Shown here piece after piece: positions 55,153-62,725 of a stretch of DNA of 64,000 nucleotides. Position 1 is the stretch's first letter; every line of letters starts with the position of its first letter. The stretch comes from Larkinella arboricola (GTDB lineage: Bacteria > Bacteroidota > Bacteroidia > Cytophagales > Spirosomataceae). Location: assembly GCF_003259745.1 (NCBI RefSeq), contig NZ_QLMC01000011.1:1-64000 (forward strand), written 5' to 3'. Both the position numbers and the translations under genes were made by a program. A model generated the notes under the pieces. It did no database searches. It was not told the origin of the DNA and saw only the letters and a program-made list of their open reading frames with translations.

Positions 55153-56550
55153 TTATTTCTTAAATTTATCCGGTATGATAAACTCGTATCCTTTGGGTGG
55201 CCACGGTCCGATGCTCTGGCCCGTGGGCCGGGGGTTGGGCGGTAAAATCGGCGTTATCCCTTTGACGTTGTAGGCAATATTCAGGAAGGGCGTTTTGATT
55301 TCTTTCTGCCCGTCTACGGATGAACGAATTCCCATGTCAATCACCCCGCTTGTCAGGAGGGTGCGCTCGACCGGCCCCTGCGGTTTTTCGGTGACGAGAA
55401 ACTTCTGAATGTTCAGGGTCAGGTAGCTAAAATGGGAGTAGCTCATGCTGTGGTCCAGCACAAACTCCGTGGAAACCACTTTTCCGTCGGCGTGAGCGGC
55501 ATACGCCCACCCTTCATTGACGTACTCATCCAGCATGACAATGGCGCCTTTCGTACCGTCATTGTATTTGATAATCACTGCTCGCGGTTGTTTCACCAGT
55601 TCGCGCATGTTGCCGGTTGCGTGGCCTTTGATGCGGTTACAGGCCGCCGTGACCAGCTCGCCCGATATTTTACCGGCATCGATGGCTTTCCAGACCGAAT
55701 CGCCAATTAGCCCCTGCACACTGGCTACGCCGGTTTCGCCCCCCGCCCGGCGTTCCACCATGCATTGCAGAATTTCGCAGACGTGAAAACCGTAGGCGTC
55801 AAGCGAAGCATACCCAATGGCAACGGCTTCTTTAATTTTGACACCCAGCGGATGCACCAGCAGGGGATCGCGCCAGCAGTAGGGCAGCGAAGACCCGGCC
55901 ATCATTGGCACCTTCAGTTCCTGAGCCCGGTCGTACACCCACTTGCTGTCGAGCCAGCTATACGCCAGGTGTTTGTCCGTAAAGACCGGAACCGACCGGT
56001 TTGACGCATCAAATACCCGGAAAATCTGCTCCAGGTAATTCATGCGCGGGTACATCTTGATACCGTACCGGCTTTTGGGGTATTCGCCGTGTTCGCCCAC
56101 ATAAATGACGGCATCAACGGCTAGTTTGTCCGTTCCCAGCGTCAGGGCCTCCGCAATGGTCGGATAAACCTTGACGTTGTTCATTTTGGCAATGCGCACG
56201 CCCGTATCATTGTCGCCAATCTGATCAATCCAGACCGAAACAATTTCCACGTCGGGTTCCACCATGCCGTCATCGGTCGGAATTCCGACAAATAACTTGG
56301 TGCCGATGACGTCGGCGTGGGCACTGTTGCGGTACGTATTGGTCAGAAAAGCAATTTTCTTCTTGGGTCCCGCGCCGGTTTTGGGTCCGGTGGTAAAAAA
56401 GTCCTCCAGCTTCGTACCGCTTTCGGGGTCCTTATCCCACAAAGGCACTAAGCTCAGGCCCGCAAACCCGATTGATTTTTTCAGAAAGTCTCTACGCTGA
56501 TTTGTATTTGATTTTTCCACGTTTTTCGGTGATAAAGGGTTAGTCAGCAC
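55153..56550 (-). CDS. Tat-signal protein of unknown function, about 455-465 aa
   Basis: Not recognised with certainty. A Tat motif NQRRDFLKKSIGFAGLSLV lies close to the N-terminus. GTG 56550 immediately follows the upstream gene stop, but a GTG at 56520 (VEKSNTNQRRDF) is equally likely and fits the usual spacing. The body looks like a Rossmann-type alpha/beta protein (KKIAFLTNTYRNSAHADVIGTKLF, DAVIYVGEHGEYP, VPVFTDKHLAYSW), somewhat like a dehydrogenase of the Gfo/Idh kind without a clear GxGxxG. It has a PTIAEAL stretch and a long C-terminal domain. It sits between the PLP enzyme and gamma-glutamyltransferase genes, so it probably serves the same pathway. Confidence 0.75.
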   Translation of the reverse strand: MLTNPLSPKNVEKSNTNQRRDFLKKSIGFAGLSLVPLWDKDPESGTKLEDFFTTGPKTGAGPKKKIAFLTNTYRNSAHADVIGTKLFVGIPTDDGMVEPDVEIVSVWIDQIGDNDTGVRIAKMNNVKVYPTIAEALTLGTDKLAVDAVIYVGEHGEYPKSRYGIKMYPRMNYLEQIFRVFDASNRSVPVFTDKHLAYSWLDSKWVYDRAQELKVPMMAGSSLPYCWRDPLLVHPLGVKIKEAVAIGYASLDAYGFHVCEILQCMVERRAGGETGVASVQGLIGDSVWKAIDAGKISGELVTAACNRIKGHATGNMRELVKQPRAVIIKYNDGTKGAIVMLDEYVNEGWAYAAHADGKVVSTEFVLDHSMSYSHFSYLTLNIQKFLVTEKPQGPVERTLLTSGVIDMGIRSSVDGQKEIKTPFLNIAYNVKGITPILPPNPRPTGQSIGPWPPKGYEFIIPDKFKK

Positions 56551-58320
56551 TTAGAATCCAATGGCGTATCCGTTGCGTCGGGGGTCGGCCCCGCCCATGA
56601 GCCAGCCCGATGCGGGGTCGATGGTGACGCCCTGCGCCCCTCCTACCGTCATCGTCCAGTCGCCCAGGCTCGTATCCAGTTTGAAACCCAGTTCTTTCAG
56701 GGTCTGGAGCGTTTTCGGCGGTATACGGGTTTCGATGATTAATTCTTTGGCGGGAACGCTGCCCATTTCGTCTTTCCAGCGAAACCGGGGCGCACTGATG
56801 GCATCCTGAATGTTCATGCCAAAATCAATGACGTTCATGGCGACCTGGGGCACCGACTGCAAAATCCCGAAGCTGCCCGGCGACCCGACAACCAGGTACG
56901 GTTTTCCGTCCTTGTGGAACTGCATCATCCCGCCAATGCACCAGCTAACGCCTTTGCCCGGCTCGAAACTGCTGGCGAGTCCTTTCTGGAGGCTCATCCA
57001 CTCCAGCGCATTGTTGAACACCAGGCCCGTCTTACCGGCCACATACCCGGAGCCAAAACCGCCCCCGTGGGTTTGGGTAATCACCACCACGTTGCCCCAC
57101 TTATCCACCGCCGAGAGGCTGGTCGTCGCGTACCGGTATTTGTCGTTGTTGGCAACGTCCATGACCGGCTCCGGACGCAGCAGAAAGGACTGTTTCTTCT
57201 GGTTGGCAAACCGTGCTTTCACATTGGCCACCACCTTTTCGCGCTGTTTCTGGATGTATTCGTCCGACAGCAGTTCGTTAACCGGGACCTTCACAAACGC
57301 CGGATCACCGATGTATTTATCCGAATCCAGACGGCTCAGGGCGATAGCTTCCATCAGGTGCGCCAGGTATTCGGCGCTGTTGTGGCCCATCTTTTTCACG
57401 TCAAACCCTTCCATGATTTTCAGCGTCTGAAGCTGTTGCAGGCCCATGCCCGGCGGAGGGTTGTTGTAAACCGTATACCCGCGGTATTGCACCGAAAGCG
57501 GGGTGGTCCACTGCACTTTATCGGGTACGGAGGCCAGGTCTTCGAGGGTGATAAATCCACCGTCTTTTTGAAAAGCCGCAGCAATTTCCCGGGCAATTTC
57601 GCCCTTGTAGAACACATCAATACCGTCTTTGGCAATCCGTCGCATCGTTTTCGCCAGCGGTTTGTTGCTAAACTGGTCGCCGACTTTATACCCTGATTTA
57701 TCCGGTTTGAGGAAGATGGCGGCTGCTTCGGGATGGGGCGCAACCCGCTGCGTGATTCCGTCCCACATGGCCTGATCGTATTCCGTCACCGTCACACCCT
57801 GTTCGAGGTATTGAATCGTGGGTTCAAAAACATCTTGGAGGGATTTGGTGCCGAAATCTTTCAGAGCCCGGTTCCAGCCCGCCAGGTTGCCGGGTACCGC
57901 CACCGTGCGCGGCCCGATGCCCTCCATCCGGCCCCCGTGCCCGGCGCCGTCGTCAAAGCGGATGATGTCCTTTACTTTTTGAACATCAAAGTTTTTGGGA
58001 ACCCAGCCGCCAAAAACGAGCGAGCGCACTTTTTTATCTTTGGCGGAATAAAAAAGCATATACCCAACGCCCCCCGTGCCCGACATAAACGGCTCGACGG
58101 CATTGAGCGCAGCCGCAGCGGCCACCACGGCATCAATGGCGTTGCCGCCCTTTGCCAGCATTTTCTGACCGGCCAGACTCGCCAGCGGATGAGCGGCCGT
58201 AACCATCCCTTCCCGCCCCATAGCTGGTGGCCGCAGGTTTTGTTTAGCCGCCTGAGCCCATACGGTGCCCGCTGAAAACAGCGCAATGAGTATACTCCAG
58301 AACAATCCTTTTCTCATCAT
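56551..58320 (-). CDS. ggt: Gamma-glutamyltransferase, periplasmic, 589 aa
   Basis: Cleaves gamma-glutamyl amide bonds of glutathione or gamma-glutamyl peptides, by hydrolysis or transfer. Signal peptide 1-23 (LFSAGTVWAQ) is followed by the large-subunit motifs MVTAAHPLASLAG, GGNAIDAVVAAAAALNAVEP and TGGVGYML, and FGGWVPKNFD where the substrate Arg region normally lies. The autocatalytic cleavage site is YRYATTSLSAVDKWGN, giving Thr399 as the likely new N-terminal nucleophile; the usual TTHxSVVD reads TTSLSAVD. The oxyanion-type GSPG is in VVGSPGSFGIL. The His-to-Ser change is unusual but within the range of GGT homologues. It is 8 bp from the RidA gene, so clearly co-transcribed. Confidence 0.88.
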   Translation of the reverse strand: MMRKGLFWSILIALFSAGTVWAQAAKQNLRPPAMGREGMVTAAHPLASLAGQKMLAKGGNAIDAVVAAAAALNAVEPFMSGTGGVGYMLFYSAKDKKVRSLVFGGWVPKNFDVQKVKDIIRFDDGAGHGGRMEGIGPRTVAVPGNLAGWNRALKDFGTKSLQDVFEPTIQYLEQGVTVTEYDQAMWDGITQRVAPHPEAAAIFLKPDKSGYKVGDQFSNKPLAKTMRRIAKDGIDVFYKGEIAREIAAAFQKDGGFITLEDLASVPDKVQWTTPLSVQYRGYTVYNNPPPGMGLQQLQTLKIMEGFDVKKMGHNSAEYLAHLMEAIALSRLDSDKYIGDPAFVKVPVNELLSDEYIQKQREKVVANVKARFANQKKQSFLLRPEPVMDVANNDKYRYATTSLSAVDKWGNVVVITQTHGGGFGSGYVAGKTGLVFNNALEWMSLQKGLASSFEPGKGVSWCIGGMMQFHKDGKPYLVVGSPGSFGILQSVPQVAMNVIDFGMNIQDAISAPRFRWKDEMGSVPAKELIIETRIPPKTLQTLKELGFKLDTSLGDWTMTVGGAQGVTIDPASGWLMGGADPRRNGYAIGF

Positions 58321-58328
58321 CGTATCGC

Positions 58329-58880
58329 TTATTTTAATTCCACAATCATCTCGATTTCAACCGGAATGCCCATCGGCAGCGAACCCATCCCGACGGCCGA
58401 ACGGGCATGACGGCCATTTTCGCCGAAAATATCCACCATAAGATCCGAGAAGCCGTTGATGACCTGGGGATGTTTATCAAACTCCGGCGTCGCATTCACC
58501 ATGCCCAGCACTTTCACAATCCGCTTGACTTTGTTCAGATCACCGATGTGCGATTTCAGGGCGCCCAGCAGCGAAATACCGGTTAATCGGGCGGCTTCCT
58601 TGCCCTGATCGACGGTCAGTTCCTTACCCACTTTTCCTTTTACGTATTCTCCGTCAGCCTGCACCGGACCATGACCGGATACAAACACCAGTTTGCCCAC
58701 TGTAACGGCGGTAACGAAGTTCGCAATCGGCTTACCGGGTGCTTTCAGGGTAATACCCAGCTCCTTGATGCGCTTTTCGGGATTGATCGCCGATTGGGCC
58801 AGACTGTCCGGTATCGTGAGGGTTAGCAGCAGCAACAGTGAAAAGAAGAATTTCATAACGGTTTTCATGGCACACATCAA
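58329..58880 (-). CDS. RidA-family protein with signal peptide, about 179-183 aa
   Basis: Enamine/imine deaminase family member. The core (about 35-183) carries the RidA hallmarks KLVFVSGHGP (about 63-72), DQGKEAARLTGISLLGALKSHIGDLNKVKRIVKVLGMVN (about 91-129) and the catalytic Arg160 in GRHARSAVGMGSLPMGIPVEIEMIVEL. Unlike ordinary RidA (about 130 aa, cytoplasmic) it has a signal peptide, MKFFFSLLLLLTLTIPDSLAQ, so it works outside the cytoplasm. An internal start at 58868 (MKTVMKF) is plausible. Linked genes supply a PLP lyase and gamma-glutamyltransferase, which suggests that it clears reactive enamines produced in the periplasm. Confidence 0.93.
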   Translation of the reverse strand: MMCAMKTVMKFFFSLLLLLTLTIPDSLAQSAINPEKRIKELGITLKAPGKPIANFVTAVTVGKLVFVSGHGPVQADGEYVKGKVGKELTVDQGKEAARLTGISLLGALKSHIGDLNKVKRIVKVLGMVNATPEFDKHPQVINGFSDLMVDIFGENGRHARSAVGMGSLPMGIPVEIEMIVELK

Positions 58881-58921
58881 TTTGGGTTAATAAGGACGTT
58901 TACTTTTTCGGGGGTACGGTT

Positions 58922-60400
58922 TTATACCTCTTCGAAGGGAAATAAAGGAATTCGACGGTTTTTGTGGCCCAGTTGGGTCATGTCGGCCTGGGTAACGCCC
59001 GGCGTATTGACCTGCACGACCGTTTGACAAACCGGGGCATACGCGGCCAGCGGAGCAATCACCCCTTTCGCAATCAGGACGTCAAACTGAGCGGGTTCGA
59101 CTCCGCACGAAAGCAACTGGTTCAGGCTGAACGGTGGGACCCGGCGGGAGGTTATCATAAGCAAACTGCCCTCCCCTACCTCGACAACCACGGTTTTTCC
59201 CATCGCGTAATTGACTTGTCCGCCGTGCCGTGCCGCAGCCTCCGTAAAATTGCCGTCGGAAATCGTGACGAGCCGGACCGCTAACGGAAGCTTTTTAACG
59301 CCTTCTTTTACCGTTCCCGTAACGCTCAGCTCAAATGAATCGCCGATTGCATGCGACAGGGCCGTCTGAACCGCTTCCGGATCGTACAGGCACACGAAAT
59401 ACCGGAGGGTTTGGGTTGCCAGTAAGCCCTCCAGAATACAGATATTGTTACCCGGACTTCCCCCGCCAATGTTATCCCCCATGTCGAGGAGCAAAACCGG
59501 CTTCGGGTTCCGTTCGGCGATTTCCAGCGCCTGAAAAACATCATTTCGGGCACCGACAAAAAACTTCCGGTTTTCGATCAGATACGATTCAAGCTGTTGG
59601 CCCACCTCCGTAGCCAGGTCGATCCGGTCGTCGCTGACCACCAGCAACGACGTTCCCATCTCCGGCACATCGGCATAGGGAAAACCGAGTAAGATGCTCA
59701 GCGAAAGGATGCCCGGCCTGCTGGCAAGCTCTCCGGCTCGCTTGTACAAGCTCAGGCAAGGCTCCTGGCTGGTAAACTGCTGTTCGATGCTGATTGAAAG
59801 GGGGGGCTGGATTAACACCTGCCGGGGCTGCACCTCCCTTTTCAGCATCCGCACCAGAATCCGGGCCGCTTCCTCGCCGGTCTGCCGCATATCCACGTGC
59901 GGGTTTTTCTTGTACGACACCAGGCAATTGGTCATTTCCACCATCCGGGGGCTGACGTTGGCGTGCAGATCCAGCGTCCCGACAATGGGCAGATCGGGGC
60001 CGACCTGTTGCCGGACCTGCGCCAGCCAGTAGCCGTCCATATCGACCTGATTCTGGCTCACCCCTGCCCCGTGCGGAACCACCAGACAGGCATCCACCGG
60101 ACCCGCCTGCTTCAGTCCTTCCAACATTTCAGCCAACAGAAAGTCCAGGGTTTGGGCCTCTACCGGTCCGCCCGGCGTGGCTTCGGCAAAAAATACCGGG
60201 ACGAGTTCAATGCCGGCCTGTTCCAGCACGTCAATCATTCCGCTGATTTCGTGGTGCGCTCCTTCGTATTCTTTCCGGATGGCCTCCCCTTTCAGGTAAT
60301 GTCCTTTTTTAAAATCGTCCAGGGTGGTAAGACCCTCTACGAAGGTATTGGATTCGTGATAAATACCGACTAATGCAACGCGTAAAGCCATCTGTTTCAA
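58922..60400 (-). CDS. M81-family metallopeptidase (MlrC-like), 492 aa
   Basis: Cytoplasmic zinc hydrolase related to microcystinase C. It has no signal peptide; either ATG 60400 or ATG 60391 could start it. Family features are VALVGIYHESNTF (about 9-21, with HESN as zinc ligand region), GTLDLHANVSPRMVEMTN (about 141-158; His of LHAN), SYKKNPHVDMRQTGEEAA (about 161-178) and LLLDMGDNIGGGSPGN (about 305-320). MlrC hydrolyses linear peptides in microcystin breakdown; most M81 proteins are annotated only from this similarity. The gene is 41 bp upstream of the RidA gene and would handle the fragment that reaches the cytoplasm. Confidence 0.88.
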   Translation of the reverse strand: MKQMALRVALVGIYHESNTFVEGLTTLDDFKKGHYLKGEAIRKEYEGAHHEISGMIDVLEQAGIELVPVFFAEATPGGPVEAQTLDFLLAEMLEGLKQAGPVDACLVVPHGAGVSQNQVDMDGYWLAQVRQQVGPDLPIVGTLDLHANVSPRMVEMTNCLVSYKKNPHVDMRQTGEEAARILVRMLKREVQPRQVLIQPPLSISIEQQFTSQEPCLSLYKRAGELASRPGILSLSILLGFPYADVPEMGTSLLVVSDDRIDLATEVGQQLESYLIENRKFFVGARNDVFQALEIAERNPKPVLLLDMGDNIGGGSPGNNICILEGLLATQTLRYFVCLYDPEAVQTALSHAIGDSFELSVTGTVKEGVKKLPLAVRLVTISDGNFTEAAARHGGQVNYAMGKTVVVEVGEGSLLMITSRRVPPFSLNQLLSCGVEPAQFDVLIAKGVIAPLAAYAPVCQTVVQVNTPGVTQADMTQLGHKNRRIPLFPFEEV

Positions 60401-60464
60401 GTGTTAATAAAGCCGCCGGATTCGGTGGTACTGCTACTGTTTTATTCCGCAAACCCCGCTGGAT

Positions 60465-61562
60465 TTACGGTTCGTCCGGAGTCTTTTCCTGTGCTGAACT
60501 GCCCCAATAAGAGGCTAGCATGGAAGCGGGCAGACCCATCAGCGGACCGCAGATTGCGGAAGCCAGTCCGAGGGTGCCCACTTTGCCCATGACCTTGGCA
60601 ATGCCGGAAACCATGCCCGCATTCTGCATTCCGGTCGTGATGGCAATGGTGCGGCAGTCTTTCTCATCAAGCCCCAAAAGCCGTCCTATCCAGTATCCAA
60701 AAATGAACCCGGAAATCAGCAGTAACAGAACCGCCACCAGCAGCCGCAGGCCGATGGTTAAAATGCTTTCCCGACCCGATGCGATAATGATGGCGTTGAT
60801 CAGAATGATGCCCACCATCGAAACATAGGGCATGGCATCCTGCAACCATTTGGCTTTGCCGCTGGTCAGTTTGTTAAAGAGCAAACCGGCCCCAATGGGC
60901 AACAGTACCATTTTCATCATGCTCCACAACATACCCAGTACATCAATTTCGATGTAGCCGCCCGCAAACAATTTCATGAGAAACGGGATCAGCAGCGGAG
61001 CCATGAGGGTGGTAATCGACGTGATGGTAATGGCCAGCGCCACATTGGCTTTGGCCAGAAAGCTGAATAAACTGGCCGTGACGGACGTAGAAGCACACCC
61101 AAGCAAAATCAGGCCAGCTGCGATCTCGGACGGAAAACCCAGGACGTTGGCGAGCACAAAGCTCATCACCGGCATAACGGTATACTGAGCAATGACGCCG
61201 ACAATGACCGATTTGGGCGACTTCGACAACGCGATAAAATCTTTCACCCCCATCGAACAGCCGGTACCAAACATGATAAGCTGAATCAGCGGGGTGATCA
61301 GTGTGGCTAATTCAAAACCGTTTATTTCAAGAAAAAGGCCGGGATAATAAAGCGAAGTGACGGTTACACCCAGAATAAAAACCGTGAAAGCCAGCCCTTT
61401 TACCGGCGCAAACCCCCGGAAGGCAATGGACAACAAAACCATGCCTGCCACAAATACCGGCCCGACTTCGGCAAGGTGTCCAATAGACATCTGGTACCCG
61501 GTGTACATAAGGCAGCTCAGGGCCACCATTAAAATACCACGGTAAATCAGCACTTTATTCAA
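60465..61562 (-). CDS. BASS-family (bile acid:Na+ symporter-like) transporter, 365 aa
   Basis: Inner-membrane transporter with about ten hydrophobic segments. The family motif is visible as LIQLIMFGTGCSMGVKDF (about 89-106) and the cross-over helix region as GFPSEIAAGLILLGCASTSVTASLFSFLAKAN (about 146-177), with another conserved region LDEKDCRTIAITTGMQNAGMVSGIA (about 305-329). Members carry organic acids such as bile acids, pantothenate or keto acids with sodium. Its place between the M81 peptidase gene and the CBM9-like gene suggests uptake of an acidic breakdown product. It is separated from the M81 gene by 64 bp. Confidence 0.9.
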   Translation of the reverse strand: MNKVLIYRGILMVALSCLMYTGYQMSIGHLAEVGPVFVAGMVLLSIAFRGFAPVKGLAFTVFILGVTVTSLYYPGLFLEINGFELATLITPLIQLIMFGTGCSMGVKDFIALSKSPKSVIVGVIAQYTVMPVMSFVLANVLGFPSEIAAGLILLGCASTSVTASLFSFLAKANVALAITITSITTLMAPLLIPFLMKLFAGGYIEIDVLGMLWSMMKMVLLPIGAGLLFNKLTSGKAKWLQDAMPYVSMVGIILINAIIIASGRESILTIGLRLLVAVLLLLISGFIFGYWIGRLLGLDEKDCRTIAITTGMQNAGMVSGIAKVMGKVGTLGLASAICGPLMGLPASMLASYWGSSAQEKTPDEP

Positions 61563-61730
61563 ATGATTAAGGGTTAGAAGTCAACAAATTACTTTGAAGG
61601 CGGTTCATTGCGACCTCAATTATGGGCCATGAACAATCCCGTAAGTCAGTCCTGATTTATATCCTGATTCTGCCGGTAGCTGTCTAGAGCTTAGCCTAAA
61701 CCATCACCGTTGCCCGTCCACTCCCGCTGT

Positions 61731-62522
61731 TTATTCAAAAAGAATTTTACCGAAGAATTCGGGCAAATGGAAGTTGGGCTTGGGATGATCAACGAACGAC
61801 CAGGTCAGCCAGTGGGGGTTACTGGTCCGGCTACCGGTTTTGTAGAAATTCGCTTTCCAGACCGCACCGGGTTTGGGGACGGTTACATTAGAAAACTGTT
61901 TTAATACCGAGAAAGGAATCCGGCATTCAATTGTCCAGGTAACCGGCTCACTGCGTTCGGGGTCAATCACTTTCGGCAACGAGTGCGCTATTTCGATTTG
62001 GTCGATGCTTTTGGCTTCCAGTTTAGTAAATTCCGTCCACGGTTTGGTGACGTAAAAGATCAGGGGCGTTCCTCCGGCGTTTACCTCCAGATTAAAATAG
62101 TGCAGCGGTTTGTCGCTATCCGGCGCAAAGAAGAATTCAACACAGGAGTCTCCGGAAACATTGCCGTTGTATTCCGTCACCGTGCTTTTTACAAACTGAT
62201 CGTTTACCTTGAAGATCAAATAAATATTATTGTCGTCGTATAACAGCTTGGCTTCCGTTTCCGGTGTGAATTTCGGAATAGCGCCCATGTAGTGTGTGAT
62301 TTTCACGGATTTGGCCCGCTTCCACTCTTTCTTATCCCACGCGCCATCAATCTTCATCGGTTTTTTCAGTCGGGTGACCCTGTATTCAGATTGGGCCTGC
62401 ACCAACGTAGCAGCACATGACAGCCATCCAAACAAAAGAGCAGGCAAAAGCCACTTTCGGGATAAAGAGGGAACTAGTAGCTCACCAAAAAAACGATGGT
62501 TATTATACAAAATAGTACGCAT
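61731..62522 (-). CDS. Exported CBM9-like carbohydrate-binding protein, 263 aa
   Basis: Small secreted beta-sandwich protein of the family-9-like carbohydrate-binding type. The signal peptide is preceded by a longer N-terminal region (cleavage likely after LVQAQ, about residue 44). Key stretches are the IDGAWDKKEWKRA motif (about 58-70), LLYDDNNIYLIFKVNDQFV (about 93-111), DSCVEFFFAPDSDKPLHYFNLEVNAGG (about 125-151) and WTIECRIPFSVL (about 198-209). No catalytic residues are expected. It sits at the upstream end of the catabolic gene run, 168 bp before the BASS gene, and may help bind a glycan or polymer carrying the substrate. Confidence 0.88.
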   Translation of the reverse strand: MRTILYNNHRFFGELLVPSLSRKWLLPALLFGWLSCAATLVQAQSEYRVTRLKKPMKIDGAWDKKEWKRAKSVKITHYMGAIPKFTPETEAKLLYDDNNIYLIFKVNDQFVKSTVTEYNGNVSGDSCVEFFFAPDSDKPLHYFNLEVNAGGTPLIFYVTKPWTEFTKLEAKSIDQIEIAHSLPKVIDPERSEPVTWTIECRIPFSVLKQFSNVTVPKPGAVWKANFYKTGSRTSNPHWLTWSFVDHPKPNFHLPEFFGKILFE

Positions 62523-62725
62523 TATAAATACAAAACCTTACTCTAACCAAAGAATAAAGGTTAATTTTAATGAAAAGCAAATTTATATACCGACCCTGCC
62601 ACATCCTCGTACTATTTTTCGTTTTTCCGATACAATTTTTTGATGGCCGAAAGCCGTAGTTTGCCGTGGGGTGCCTGCCTCCCTCCCGCTCATCCCCAAC
62701 CGGTAGATCATCTTCAAGGCAGTTA

